This document shows positions 7,830 through 17,032 of a stretch of 64,000 nt of DNA, in pieces. The notes below the pieces were generated by a model. The model was not told where the DNA came from, searched no databases, and saw nothing but the letters and a program-made list of their open reading frames with translations. Positions within the stretch are counted from its first letter, which is position 1, and every line of letters starts with the position of its first letter. The DNA comes from Limivivens faecihominis (GTDB lineage: Bacteria; Bacillota; Clostridia; Lachnospirales; Lachnospiraceae): positions 1 to 64,000 of the forward strand of contig NZ_JAJEPR010000001.1 of NCBI RefSeq assembly GCF_020686945.1. The letters are read 5' to 3'. A program made the translations under genes and the position numbers.

Positions 7830-9631
7830 TGGGCGGGGAAAAAAAGTCTCCCTTACGGATGCTTTCCAGATTCCGGACCATACGGGGGGCTATGATCTTT
7901 TCTTATATGGCGATCACCTTGCTGGCACTTCTGATCTTCCTGCTGTTCTCTCTGAATTACACGGAGAGGACGATTCTGGAAAATTCAGAATCCTATACGA
8001 TCCAGCTGGTGGAGCAGGTGAACGGGGATATCGATTCCTACATCAGTTATATGGAAAACATCATGGAGATTGTTACGAACAATCCGGAACTCTCCGATTA
8101 TCTTTTTGACCGGATGGAGCATATCATGATGCGGGAACGGATCCAGGAGCAGTTTGTCACGCTGCTGGATGCCCGGTCTGATATCTGCAACATTGCTGTT
8201 TTTGCAAAGAACGGGCGGACGCTCATCAACAGAGGAACGGACACACGCAATCCGTATGTGGATCTCGCCAGCATGCCCTGGTATCAGGATACGATGGAGG
8301 CGGAAGGAAAGGCGGTGATCTCCGCTTCACATGTCCAGAATGCCATTGAGGGAAAATATCAGTGGGTGATCACGCTGAGCAAAGGACTGATCAATCCGGA
8401 AACGCATGAGGTAGAGGGGATCTTTTTTGTAGACATGAACTACAGTTCCATACAGGAGCTTTGTACTAATGTGAACCTGGGGAGCAAAAGCTACCTGTTT
8501 ATCGTGGGGAAAAAAGGAAAGATCATTTATCATCCCAAGCAGCAGCTGCTTTACAGCGGCATGAAAACGGAGCTCATCGATGAGGTGCTGGAAAACGGGA
8601 CAGGGAATTTTCTGACCTCTCAAAACGGGCGGCGTCAGCTGTATTCCGTATTTAAATCGGATAAGACAGGCTGGTCTGTAGTCGGCGTTTCCGATGTCTC
8701 GGAGTTTATGAAGAATCGTTCCGAAATCCAGTTTTTTTATCTGCTGATCGCACTTTGTCTGGGAGTCCTTTCTCTGCTTCTGGCGTTGTGGCTTTCTGGT
8801 GAGATCACAAAACCGGTAAAGGAACTGGAACAGTCTATGAAAAATGTGCAGAAGGGAGAGTTTGACAAGGCTCTGATAAGTCCTGAGGGCTGCAATGAGA
8901 TCACCAGTCTGACCCATTCCTTCAATATCATGACAGAGAAGATCCAGAATCTGATGGCGGAAAATGTCCGTGAACAGAAACAGAAGAGAAAAAGTGAGCT
9001 TCAGGCGCTTCAGGCACAGATCAATCCGCATTTCCTTTATAATACGCTGGATTCCATCATCTGGATGGCAGAGAGTGGAAAAAATGAAGAAGTGGTGCAG
9101 ATGACTTCGGCGCTGGCAAAGCTTCTCCGCCAGAGCATCAGCAATGAGGATGAGATCGTCACGGTAGAGCGGGAGATCGAGTATACCCGTAATTATTTGG
9201 CGATTCAGAAGCTTCGCTACCGGGATCAGCTGGAATATATCATTGATATAGACGAAGAGGTCCTTCACCGGAAGATCGTCAAGCTGGTGATCCAGCCACT
9301 GGTGGAAAATGCCATTTATCATGGCATCAAATATCTGGACGGAAAGGGGATGCTCCTTATCCTGGGAGAGATCCAGGACGGAAAGGTGGTCATCACCATA
9401 CGGGACAACGGCGTTGGCATGGACGAAGAAACACTGAAGCATATCCTGGAAAAGAAACCGGAACCGAAGGAAAAGCAGAGGAAAAAAACAAGCCATGTGG
9501 GAGTCTATAATGTACAGAACCGTCTGCAGCTTTATTATGGAAAGGAATACGGGCTGGTTTATGAGAGTATGCCGGGCATGGGAACCGGCGTTTCTGTGAT
9601 CATTCCCGCAGAGGGAGGGGAAGAGTCATGA
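7829..9631 (+). CDS. YesM-type sensor histidine kinase
   Basis: A 600-residue membrane kinase. A first membrane segment (about 17-38) and a second (about 295-318) flank an extracellular sensing domain of the Cache type (about 45-290); then a HAMP segment and a His_kinase domain with the acceptor motif NPHFLYNTLDS (His near 400), and an HATPase_c domain with an N-box NAIYHGIKY and DNGVGMD. This is the lineage paired with YesN regulators and sugar transporters. It overlaps the regulator stop by one base, and its own stop overlaps the next start as ATGA, so the three genes are translationally coupled. It probably reads a carbohydrate signal together with the anchored binding protein downstream. 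Confidence 0.92.
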   Translation: MGGEKKSPLRMLSRFRTIRGAMIFSYMAITLLALLIFLLFSLNYTERTILENSESYTIQLVEQVNGDIDSYISYMENIMEIVTNNPELSDYLFDRMEHIMMRERIQEQFVTLLDARSDICNIAVFAKNGRTLINRGTDTRNPYVDLASMPWYQDTMEAEGKAVISASHVQNAIEGKYQWVITLSKGLINPETHEVEGIFFVDMNYSSIQELCTNVNLGSKSYLFIVGKKGKIIYHPKQQLLYSGMKTELIDEVLENGTGNFLTSQNGRRQLYSVFKSDKTGWSVVGVSDVSEFMKNRSEIQFFYLLIALCLGVLSLLLALWLSGEITKPVKELEQSMKNVQKGEFDKALISPEGCNEITSLTHSFNIMTEKIQNLMAENVREQKQKRKSELQALQAQINPHFLYNTLDSIIWMAESGKNEEVVQMTSALAKLLRQSISNEDEIVTVEREIEYTRNYLAIQKLRYRDQLEYIIDIDEEVLHRKIVKLVIQPLVENAIYHGIKYLDGKGMLLILGEIQDGKVVITIRDNGVGMDEETLKHILEKKPEPKEKQRKKTSHVGVYNVQNRLQLYYGKEYGLVYESMPGMGTGVSVIIPAEGGEES

Positions 9632-10608
9632 AAAATAACGGAAAATATATAGTTGGGCTCATTATCCTGATCCTTGTCCTTGTTTTTGGAGCGGGGATCA
9701 TAATCGTAAACCGTTCCAGCACAGCCAGACGTATCCAGGTAGTCTATATTCCCAAAGCACGGGATGATGCCAATGATTTCTGGACCTCGCTTTTGAAAGG
9801 GGCGCAGATGGCAGCTAACGAGTATGACGTGGATCTGACGATTCTCGCTCCGGATTCCGAGCAGGATTTTGAAGCCCAGGTGCGTTACATTGATGAAGCT
9901 ATCGCCATGAATCCGAATGCGATCATCCTTTCGCCTTCCAGTAAAAGTGAGATCACGGAGGCGGCGAACCGGATCGTTGTCGCGGGGATCCGGCTGGTAC
10001 TCATTGATTCTGAACTGGATCAGAATCTTCAGTCGATCGTGATAGAGACGGACAATGTGGCTGCCGGACGGAAAATGGGGGAATTTATCCTGACACATCT
10101 TCCGGAAAATCCGGTGATCGGAGTGGTATCCCATGTGAAAAGTTCTTCTACCGCGCAGGAGCGTTACCAGGGTCTCTGTGAAGGACTGGGGGATGAGAAA
10201 GAACATATCGTGGGAACCGTTTACTGCGATTCCAATTATGAAAAAGCATACAACCGGACAAAAGCCCTTCTGGAAGAGCATCCGGACATCAATATCCTGG
10301 TGGGTCTCAATGAATACAGTGCCATAGGAGCCGGGAAAGCGGTCCGGGATCTGGGACTTTCCGATTCGATCCTCATGGTTGGCTTTGACAGTTCCATTGA
10401 AGAAGTCCAGATGCTGGAAGAAGGGGTGTTCAATGCCATTATAGTCCAGAAGCCCTTTAACATGGGGTATCTTGGTGTGGAAAATACAGTGCTTCTCCTT
10501 CGGGGCGAGATCCTTCCGGAAATGGTGGATTCCGGTTCCGAGCTCATCACAAAAGAGAATATGTATACGGATGAGAATCAGAAATTCCTCTTTCCGTTCT
10601 TGGATTAA
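9628..10608 (+). CDS. Membrane-anchored periplasmic-binding-type sugar sensor protein
   Basis: A 326-residue type I periplasmic-binding-fold protein (Peripla_BP_4/LacI-like). Residues 10-30 are a single hydrophobic segment with no lipobox Cys, so it is anchored by an uncleaved N-terminal helix and faces outward. The binding domain (35-315) carries typical stretches: YIPKARDDANDFWTSLLKG, EAIAMNPNAIILSP and VGFDSSIEEVQMLEEG. Its start overlaps the kinase stop (ATGA), so it is made with the kinase. It is separated from the transporter by a terminator. I infer that it acts as the kinase's ligand-binding accessory, as known for other YesMN-linked binding proteins, rather than as the transporter's main binding protein, which is encoded further on. 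Confidence 0.82.
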   Translation: MKNNGKYIVGLIILILVLVFGAGIIIVNRSSTARRIQVVYIPKARDDANDFWTSLLKGAQMAANEYDVDLTILAPDSEQDFEAQVRYIDEAIAMNPNAIILSPSSKSEITEAANRIVVAGIRLVLIDSELDQNLQSIVIETDNVAAGRKMGEFILTHLPENPVIGVVSHVKSSSTAQERYQGLCEGLGDEKEHIVGTVYCDSNYEKAYNRTKALLEEHPDINILVGLNEYSAIGAGKAVRDLGLSDSILMVGFDSSIEEVQMLEEGVFNAIIVQKPFNMGYLGVENTVLLLRGEILPEMVDSGSELITKENMYTDENQKFLFPFLD

Positions 10609-10617
10609 GAGACAAAA

Positions 10618-10642
10618 GGCTCTGCGAAAGCAGGGCTTTTTT
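10618..10642 (+). terminator. Terminator after the sensor operon
   Basis: A GC-rich stem GGCTCTGC/GCAGGGCT with GAAA loop and six T, separating the sensor genes from the ABC transporter genes. Confidence 0.85.
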
Positions 10643-10717
10643 GTGTAGTTTATTATGCCAAGTGTAAAAAATTCCATGAAAAAGTAAAATATTCCCCTTT
10701 CATCAGAAGATATCCCA

Positions 10718-10746
10718 TTCTTTTTCTTCAAAAATAACCATATAAT
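10718..10746 (+). promoter_or_regulatory. Putative activated promoter of the sugar ABC operon
   Basis: A perfect TATAAT (10741-10746) has only a poor -35 (TTCTTT, 10718-10723) at 17 bp, which would suit dependence on the AraC-type regulator. No clear catabolite (cre) site was seen in 10643-10909. Confidence 0.45.
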
Positions 10747-10909
10747 ATTGTCATAGTAATGAAGAAATGATCAACCTGCCTAAAAATGTATTGGGGGCTT
10801 TTCGGGGGCGAAAAGAAATGTACGGAAAAGGGCAGGATGATCCTTTCACCAAAGGAAACGGAGGGTATCGTCATGTATACGGCAACACTTGGAGAATGGA
10901 GGAAGAGAA

Positions 10910-11890
10910 ATGGAAAATTTTAAAAACAGTCCGATTGTGAAAAAACTCGGTTTCAACCGGATCATCCTTTGTGGTGTACTGGTGCTGATGTACATACTGT
11001 TCAGTATCGTCGAGCCCAGCTTTGTGAGCTACTCGCGTATCATCAGTGCATTAAACTATGCGTACTTCCTGGGCTTTCTGGCTCTGGGCGTTACTTTCGT
11101 CATTGCGACAGGTGAGATTGATTTCTCCATCGGACCCGTGATGTTCTGTGCGGCTCTGATCGGTGGAAAACTCTTTGTGGACGGTGTTCCCATGGGAGCA
11201 TGTCTTATCATCACCATTCTGGTGGGCCTTGTATTCGGACTTTTCAGCGGCTTTCTGGTGGCTTATATGGGACTGCCGTCCTTCATTTCCTCCATGGCCG
11301 TCATGATGCTTTCCAAAGGTATCGGTTCCGTCTTCACGAAGACACAGGCCATGAGCTGGCCCCAGTCCAGTGGCGAAGGCGGCTGGTACAAAAACCTGAT
11401 CAAAATGAATGTGGGCGGAACGGATATCCCTACAGGTCTTATCATTCTCCTGATCGTGGCTGTTATCTGCGGTATCATCCTCAATAACACCAAAGCAGGA
11501 CGTTATATCCTTTGTCTTGGAAGCAACCAGGAAGCAGTAAGGCTTTCCGGTGTTGACGTAAAGAAATGGAAACTGCTGGCTTTCGTGATCTGCGGTACGC
11601 TGGCAGGCTTCGCAGCCATCGCCTATGTGGGATCTTACACCATTGTTTCCCCGGGTCTTGGAGATACCTTCAACAATGACGCCATTGCAAGCTGTGTTAT
11701 GGGCGGAACGTCCATGTCCGGAGGCGTCGCCTCCATCGGCGGAAGTATCATCGGCGTTATGATTATTTCTCTTCTTCAGGAAGGAATCCTGGCTATGGGC
11801 TTCCAGAAGGATTATCAGTATGTAATTACCGGTATCATCGTTCTGGTGGCAGTATTTGCCGATGTACGAAGCAGAAGAAAGAAAAACTGA
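10910..11890 (+). CDS. Sugar ABC transporter permease 1 (RbsC/MglC family)
   Basis: A 326-residue, multi-helix inner-membrane subunit of the BPD_transp_2 family. Family landmarks include GVTFVIATGEIDFSIGPVM (the signature near the first third, equivalent to the DLS-G motif of RbsC) and the ATPase-contact loop GSNQEAVRLSGVDV. The ATG at 10910 was chosen over a TTG at 10889 because GGAGGAA lies 6 bases upstream. It heads an operon with the double ATPase and a second permease of the same family; two different permeases with one ATPase is the layout of the galactofuranose (YtfT/YjfF) and rhamnose (RhaP/RhaQ) importers. Confidence 0.93.
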   Translation: MENFKNSPIVKKLGFNRIILCGVLVLMYILFSIVEPSFVSYSRIISALNYAYFLGFLALGVTFVIATGEIDFSIGPVMFCAALIGGKLFVDGVPMGACLIITILVGLVFGLFSGFLVAYMGLPSFISSMAVMMLSKGIGSVFTKTQAMSWPQSSGEGGWYKNLIKMNVGGTDIPTGLIILLIVAVICGIILNNTKAGRYILCLGSNQEAVRLSGVDVKKWKLLAFVICGTLAGFAAIAYVGSYTIVSPGLGDTFNNDAIASCVMGGTSMSGGVASIGGSIIGVMIISLLQEGILAMGFQKDYQYVITGIIVLVAVFADVRSRRKKN

Positions 11891-11924
11891 TTGATCCATA
11901 GAAAGAAAGGTAGAAGGTGAAGAC

Positions 11925-13418
11925 ATGGGCGAAGTTATTTTGACTATGAAAGGGATCGACAAATCGTTCCCGGGTGTACATGCCCTTGATCATGTAGATC
12001 TTGAAATCAGAAAAGGTGAAGTGCTCGCCCTCATGGGAGAAAACGGAGCCGGAAAATCCACTCTTATGAAGGTGCTGACCGGTATTTATAAAAAAGACTC
12101 CGGAACCATCACCTACGAGGGAAAAGAAGTAGAATTTGCAAATCCCCGTGACGCACAGGCAGCAGGCGTTGTCATTGTGCATCAGGAATTAAATATGATG
12201 AACCATCTGACCGTGGCCCAGAACATTTTCATCGGCCGTGAGATCATGAATGGAAAACTCATCAACGATGCGAAGATGAATCAGGAAGCAGCGAAGCTTT
12301 TTGATCGTCTGAACATCAAGATTGATCCCACAGAAAAAATGGGAAATCTGACCGTAGGCCGTCAGCAGATGTGCGAGATCGCAAAAGCCATCTCCCATGA
12401 CGCAAAGGTTATTATTTTCGACGAGCCGTCAGCAGCGCTGACTGAGGCCGAGATCGAAGAGCTGTTTAAAATCATCCGTGACCTTCGTGATAAGGGCATG
12501 GGAATCGTTTATATCTCTCATCGTATGGATGAGATCAAGGTCATCACGGACCGCGTGACCGTCATGCGTGACGGCTGCTATGTAGGCACCCTCATCACCA
12601 AGGAATGTACCAAGGACGACATCATCAACATGATGGTTGGCCGTGTCATTTACGAGGATCCGAAGACCGAGAGCAACGTTCCGAAGAACGCTCCGGTAGT
12701 ACTCAAGGTGGAAAACCTCAACGCAGGAAAAATGGTACAGAATGTAAGCTTCGAGCTTCACAAAGGCGAGATCCTCGGTTTCTCCGGCCTGATGGGCGCA
12801 GGACGTACCGAGACGGCCAGAGCTCTTTTCGGAGCAGACCCCAAGGAGAGCGGAAAGATCTACATAAACGGAAAAGAAGTGGATATCAAGAATCCCATGG
12901 ATGCGGTAAAACATGGTATCGGTTATCTTTCTGAGGACCGGAAACGTTACGGTATCGTCGTAGGAAAGAGCGTGGCGGAGAACTCCACGATGGCTACCAT
13001 GGACCAGTTCATGAGCGGCGCTTTCATCAATAAGAAGAAAGAGAGAGGCATCGCCCAGAAATATGTGGATTCCCTGAAGACAAAGACTCCCAGCGTGGAT
13101 CAGCTGGTGGTAAACCTTTCCGGAGGAAACCAGCAGAAAGTTGTTATCGCCAAATGGCTGGTGAGAAACTGTGATATCCTGATCTTCGATGAGCCTACCC
13201 GAGGCATCGACGTAGGAGCAAAGAGTGAAATTTACCATCTGATGAACGAGCTGGTAGCAGCTGGAAAATCGATCATCATGATTTCCTCTGAGATGACAGA
13301 GATTTTGAGAATGAGCGACCGTATCATAGTTATGTGCGAAGGCCGGGTAACTGGTGAGATCGGAATTGAGGAAGCAACTCAGGAACGTATCATGCACGCG
13401 GCAACGCTTCGGAAGTAG
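11925..13418 (+). CDS. Sugar ABC transporter double ATPase (RbsA/MglA family)
   Basis: A 497-residue cytoplasmic ATPase with two nucleotide-binding halves in one chain. The first half has a canonical Walker A (GENGAGKST near 36-44), a signature LTVGRQQMCEIAKA and Walker B VIIFDEPSAAL. The second half has a degenerate Walker A (GLMGAGRTE), a full signature LSGGNQQKV and Walker B ILIFDEPTRGID. This asymmetry is normal for CUT2 importers. It lies between two permease genes, 34 and 12 bases from them. Confidence 0.95.
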   Translation: MGEVILTMKGIDKSFPGVHALDHVDLEIRKGEVLALMGENGAGKSTLMKVLTGIYKKDSGTITYEGKEVEFANPRDAQAAGVVIVHQELNMMNHLTVAQNIFIGREIMNGKLINDAKMNQEAAKLFDRLNIKIDPTEKMGNLTVGRQQMCEIAKAISHDAKVIIFDEPSAALTEAEIEELFKIIRDLRDKGMGIVYISHRMDEIKVITDRVTVMRDGCYVGTLITKECTKDDIINMMVGRVIYEDPKTESNVPKNAPVVLKVENLNAGKMVQNVSFELHKGEILGFSGLMGAGRTETARALFGADPKESGKIYINGKEVDIKNPMDAVKHGIGYLSEDRKRYGIVVGKSVAENSTMATMDQFMSGAFINKKKERGIAQKYVDSLKTKTPSVDQLVVNLSGGNQQKVVIAKWLVRNCDILIFDEPTRGIDVGAKSEIYHLMNELVAAGKSIIMISSEMTEILRMSDRIIVMCEGRVTGEIGIEEATQERIMHAATLRK

Positions 13419-13430
13419 GAGGAGATAGAG

Positions 13431-14435
13431 ATGGCAGATAAGAAAAAAGGAAATGCTTTTACAAACAATCCCCTTGTAAAAGCTGTGGGTACACAGAAAA
13501 TCGTAGTATTGCTCGTAATCATTGTTCTGTTTGCATTTTTCAGCATCATGAGCCCGGGCTTTCGTAAATATCCTACACTGGTAAGTATTTTTGATTATTC
13601 CTATTATATCAGCTTCATGGCCATCGGCGTTACCTTCTGTCTGATCACAGGCGGTGTGGATCTGTCCATTGGTACCGGAATGATCTGCTACGCACTGTTC
13701 GGCGGTTATCTGATCACCCGTCAGGGCATGCCGGTAATCGTAGGTATTCTCGGAACACTTCTTCTGGGTCTTCTGATGGGCTGTATCAACGGTGTGCTGG
13801 TTGCAGTACTGGAACTTCCGCCTTTCATCGCTACTCTGGGAACGATGATGGTGGCCAGAGGTTTTGGTTCTATCATCACCGGTGGTATGAGTGTGACCTG
13901 GCCGGCAGCTTCCAGTGAGCAGGGCTGGTTCCGTATGTTATTTAAGATCAACAAACCCGGACTTCTTCTTCCGGTAGGCTTTTTGTGGGTGATTCTTTTC
14001 GTCATCCTCATGTCCCTCTTCCTCAACAGAACGAGACCAGGACGTTACATCATTGCAATCGGAAGTAATAAAGAAGCTACAAGACTTTCTGGCGTAAATG
14101 TGGTAAAATATCAGGCGTTAGCATATATCCTTTCCGGTGTGTTCGCAGGAATCGCAGGAGTTGCTTACGCGGCTGTATTCTCTTCATCTATCGCCCCCGG
14201 AAGCGGCGCAGGCCTTGAGCTTGACGCTATCGCCGGTGCCATCATCGGCGGAACTTCCATGACAGGAGGCTGCGGTTCCATTTTCGGTACCCTGCTCGGC
14301 GTATTCGTTATGTCCATGCTGAAATCCGGCCTTCCGTATATCGGTCTGCAGGCAAACTGGCAGCAGATCATCACCGGTCTGATTCTGATTCTCGCCGTAT
14401 TCATCGACGTGATCAAGAATAGAAAATTAGCCTAA
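13431..14435 (+). CDS. Sugar ABC transporter permease 2 (RbsC/MglC family)
   Basis: A 334-residue membrane permease homologous to the product of 10910-11890 but clearly divergent: GVTFCLITGGVDLSIGTGM and GSNKEATRLSGVNV replace the matching motifs. The pair probably forms a heterodimeric channel. GGAGGAGATAG precedes the ATG, 12 bases after the ATPase stop. A hairpin without a U run (14468-14490) follows, before the binding protein gene. Confidence 0.93.
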   Translation: MADKKKGNAFTNNPLVKAVGTQKIVVLLVIIVLFAFFSIMSPGFRKYPTLVSIFDYSYYISFMAIGVTFCLITGGVDLSIGTGMICYALFGGYLITRQGMPVIVGILGTLLLGLLMGCINGVLVAVLELPPFIATLGTMMVARGFGSIITGGMSVTWPAASSEQGWFRMLFKINKPGLLLPVGFLWVILFVILMSLFLNRTRPGRYIIAIGSNKEATRLSGVNVVKYQALAYILSGVFAGIAGVAYAAVFSSSIAPGSGAGLELDAIAGAIIGGTSMTGGCGSIFGTLLGVFVMSMLKSGLPYIGLQANWQQIITGLILILAVFIDVIKNRKLA

Positions 14436-14467
14436 CACAGCAGCACACACACTTTTTATTTTTTCGA

Positions 14468-14490
14468 CAGCGGAATGAGAGGTTCCGCTG
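14468..14490 (+). other. Intercistronic hairpin before binding protein 1
   Basis: CAGCGGAA (14468-14475) pairs with TTCCGCTG (14483-14490) around a 7-base loop, with no U run after it. Likely an mRNA processing or stabilising element that lets the binding protein be made at a different level from the permeases. Confidence 0.6.
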
Positions 14491-14515
14491 CCCTTCAAAA
14501 GGAGGATTTCGAAGG

Positions 14516-16360
14516 ATGAAACGCAAAGTAATCAGCGCACTCTTATGTGCATCCATGGTAGCAACAATGGTTGGCGGCTGCGGAAGCGGCTCAAATAAGA
14601 CAACCGAGAAAGCCACTGAGAAAGCAACAGAAGCTGCCACCGAGAAAGCAACCGAGAAGGCAACTGAAAAAGCAACGGAAAAAGCTACTGAGACTGAGAA
14701 AGCCACTGAGAAGGCTACAGAAAAAGCTACCGAGGCAGCTACCACAGAAGCTGCAACGACGGAAGAAGAAACTACCGAGAAAGCCACCGAGAAAGAAACG
14801 GAAAAGGCTACTGAAAAAGAAACCAAGAAAAAAGTAGAGACTGAGACCGAGTCTGCTTCCAAGGAGACCGAGAAGGCTACTGAGAAGGAGACCGAGAAGG
14901 CTACTGAGAAAGAGACCGAGAAGGAAACCGAAAAGGCTACTGAGAAAGAGACCGAGAAGGAAACTGAGAAGGCTACTGAGAAAGAGACCGAGAAGGAAAC
15001 TGAGAAAGTAACCGAGAAAGAGACCGAGAAGGAAACTGAGAAGGCTACCGAGAAAGAGACCGAGAAGGCTACTGAGAAAGAGACCAAGAAGGAAACTGAG
15101 AAAGTAACCGAGAAGGAGACCGAGAAGGAAACTGAGAAAGCTACCGAGAAAGAGACCGAGTCTGAATCTGAGACTGAAAAGGTAACCGAGAAAGAGACCA
15201 AGAAGGAAACCGAGAAGGCTACCGAGAAAGAAACTGAGACAGAATCTGAGTCCGAAACCGAGAAAGAAACCAAGAAAGCAACTGACGCAAAAGAGACTGA
15301 GGCCGAGTCCGAGAGCGAATCTGAGACCGAAACCGTAAAAGGCACCATCGACCTCAGCAAGGTAGAAGCAAAAGAAGCTTATCACTTTGAGATCGTATCC
15401 AAAGGCTTCCAGCATCAGTACTGGCAGGCAGTATTAAAGGGAGCACAGGAGGAGGCTGAGCGTCTCGGCGTTACCATGAACTTCGTAGGACCGAACTCCG
15501 AGTCCGATATCGCAGACCAGGTACAGATGCTGAACAGCGCAATCAACGCAAAACCGGCAGCAATCGGTCTGGCAGCTCTGAGTACCGATGCTTGTAACGA
15601 CGCTCTGCAGCAGGCAAAAGATGCAGGAATCCCCATCGTAGGCTTTGACTCCGGCGTACCGGGAGCTCCGGAAGGTTCTGTAGTAGCAAACGCAGCAACT
15701 GACAACTACGCAGCTGGTGAGCTGGCAGCAGAGAAAACCTATGAGGTTCTGAAAGACAGAATCGCAGCAGCAGAAGGTTCCGTTCGTATCGGCGTTATGG
15801 GCCAGGATGCAACCAGTGAGTCCATCATCAACCGTGGCCTTGGCTTCATCGACAAGATCGCTGAGCTGGCAGAGGCTGACGGCTATACCGTAACTGTAGA
15901 AGGAAACGACAAATACGTTCAGGATTGTAAAGTAGAGCCTACCAAGGAGGCTAAGGTGATCCTCGATGTAGCAGTACCGTCACAGGTAACCGCAGAGCTG
16001 TCCGCAACAGACTGCCAGACCCTGCTGAACAAAGACGACACGATCTGCATCTATGGTTCCAACCAGCACTCCGGTGAGGCAATGGTAACCGGTAACGAGA
16101 ACCTGCAGAAACTGGGCAGCGGCGAAGATCAGGTATTAGGCGTGACCTTCGACTCCGGTACTGTTATCAAAGAGGCTGTCAAGAATGGTACTCTCTACGG
16201 CGCAGTAACCCAGGCTCCTGTAGCAATGGGCGCAGCAGTTATCGACCTTCTGACCATGGCAGCAAACGGTGAGGAAGTAGCAGACGTGGATACCGGATGC
16301 CAGTGGTATACCGCTGACAACATGGACGATCCTGAGATTGCACAAAACCTTTACGACTAA
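14516..16360 (+). CDS. Sugar-binding lipoprotein with a ~250-residue Thr-Glu-Lys stalk
   Basis: A 614-residue precursor. The signal peptide ends in a lipobox (VGGC, Cys22), so the mature protein is lipid-anchored. Residues about 27-274 are almost entirely repeats of TEKA and ETEKE types, a highly charged low-complexity stalk. From about 275 the Peripla_BP_4 sugar-binding domain begins (EAYHFEIVSKGFQHQYWQAV) and runs to the end. That domain is nearly identical to the product of 17033-18151 (about ten differences over 345 residues). AAGGAGG lies 11 bases before the ATG. By position it serves the transporter encoded upstream, holding its domain well away from the membrane, perhaps through a thick wall. 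The stalk is repetitive at DNA level too and is likely to vary in length between strains. Confidence 0.9.
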   Translation: MKRKVISALLCASMVATMVGGCGSGSNKTTEKATEKATEAATEKATEKATEKATEKATETEKATEKATEKATEAATTEAATTEEETTEKATEKETEKATEKETKKKVETETESASKETEKATEKETEKATEKETEKETEKATEKETEKETEKATEKETEKETEKVTEKETEKETEKATEKETEKATEKETKKETEKVTEKETEKETEKATEKETESESETEKVTEKETKKETEKATEKETETESESETEKETKKATDAKETEAESESESETETVKGTIDLSKVEAKEAYHFEIVSKGFQHQYWQAVLKGAQEEAERLGVTMNFVGPNSESDIADQVQMLNSAINAKPAAIGLAALSTDACNDALQQAKDAGIPIVGFDSGVPGAPEGSVVANAATDNYAAGELAAEKTYEVLKDRIAAAEGSVRIGVMGQDATSESIINRGLGFIDKIAELAEADGYTVTVEGNDKYVQDCKVEPTKEAKVILDVAVPSQVTAELSATDCQTLLNKDDTICIYGSNQHSGEAMVTGNENLQKLGSGEDQVLGVTFDSGTVIKEAVKNGTLYGAVTQAPVAMGAAVIDLLTMAANGEEVADVDTGCQWYTADNMDDPEIAQNLYD

Positions 16361-16418
16361 TAATTGGAAGCAGGCCTGTTAAGGCTTTCACTTCATAAAA
16401 AGTGTGTTTGGTGTGTAT

Positions 16419-16449
16419 GGACGGGCTGTCGGGGGCGGCAGCCCGGTCC
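16419..16449 (+). other. Intercistronic hairpin before fucU
   Basis: GGAC-GGGCTG pairs with CAGCCC-GGTCC around a G-rich loop, 30 bases before the fucU start. It is followed by AAAAAA rather than U, so it is not a terminator on this strand. Confidence 0.6.
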
Positions 16450-16479
16450 GAAAAAATGACAACTGGGAGGAAGCAAGAA

Positions 16480-16920
16480 ATGTTAAAAGGAATTCCAAAG
16501 ATTTTATCTCCGGAGCTCTTAAAAGTGCTCTGTGAAATGGGACACAGCGACCGTCTGGTTATTTCCGACGGAAATTTCCCGGCAGAGTCCATGGGAAAAG
16601 ACGCGATCGTGATCCGTTGTGACGGCCACGGCGTGCCGGAACTTCTGGACGCCATCCTTGAGGTGTTCCCGCTGGATACTTATGTAGAGCATCCGGTAAA
16701 TCTGATGGAAGTAATGCCCGGTGACGATGTTGAGACACCGATTTGGGATACTTATAAAGAAATCGTTGAAAAACATGATAAGAGAGGCGGAGACGCCATC
16801 GGTCACATCGAGAGATTTGCTTTCTACGATGAGGCGAAAAAAGTATATGCGATCATCGCTACCGGCGAGAGCGCACTCTATGCAAACATTATGCTCCAGA
16901 AGGGCGTAGTGGTTGACTAA
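16480..16920 (+). CDS. fucU: L-fucose mutarotase, RbsD/FucU family
   Basis: A 146-residue cytoplasmic enzyme interconverting alpha and beta anomers of L-fucose or a related sugar. The conserved N-terminal block LSPELLKVLCEMGHSD contains the catalytic His (near 20), and the C-terminal block IERFAFYDEAKK...ALYANIMLQKGV carries the family's Tyr. It follows E. coli FucU more closely than RbsD in both blocks. The ATG at 16480 has GGGAGGAA at good spacing; an earlier in-frame start at 16402 would add 26 residues spanning a hairpin and is rejected. It sits between the two binding-protein genes, so the imported sugar is probably a 6-deoxyhexose such as fucose or rhamnose. Confidence 0.88.
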   Translation: MLKGIPKILSPELLKVLCEMGHSDRLVISDGNFPAESMGKDAIVIRCDGHGVPELLDAILEVFPLDTYVEHPVNLMEVMPGDDVETPIWDTYKEIVEKHDKRGGDAIGHIERFAFYDEAKKVYAIIATGESALYANIMLQKGVVVD

Positions 16921-16932
16921 AAAAGAATAGCC

Positions 16933-16991
16933 GTTCAGGAGAGGCGAAAGCCTGGGGGCCTGAACTGTTAGATAAGATGCCTATGGGCATC
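16933..16991 (+). other. Two intercistronic hairpins before binding protein 2
   Basis: GTTCAGG/CCTGAAC (16933-16939, 16959-16965) encloses AGGC-GAAA-GCCT; a second hairpin GATGCC-TATG-GGCATC occupies 16976-16991. Neither has a U run. Placed 40 bases before the ribosome site, they fit a 5' stabiliser of a highly expressed binding-protein mRNA. Confidence 0.65.
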
Positions 16992-17032
16992 AGGGGAAAA
17001 AACTATGTAATGTAAAAAAGGAGGATTTTACA

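Noticed and set aside
9559..10731. 390-codon minus-strand frame opposite the membrane-anchored binding protein
   Set aside because: It lacks a ribosome site and family resemblance; the plus-strand gene is coupled by ATGA overlap and well supported.
14413..15415. Long Ser/Val/Phe- and Leu-rich frames on the minus strand
   Set aside because: They are antisense shadows of the Thr-Glu-Lys repeats, with no ribosome site, and their composition is dictated by the repeat.
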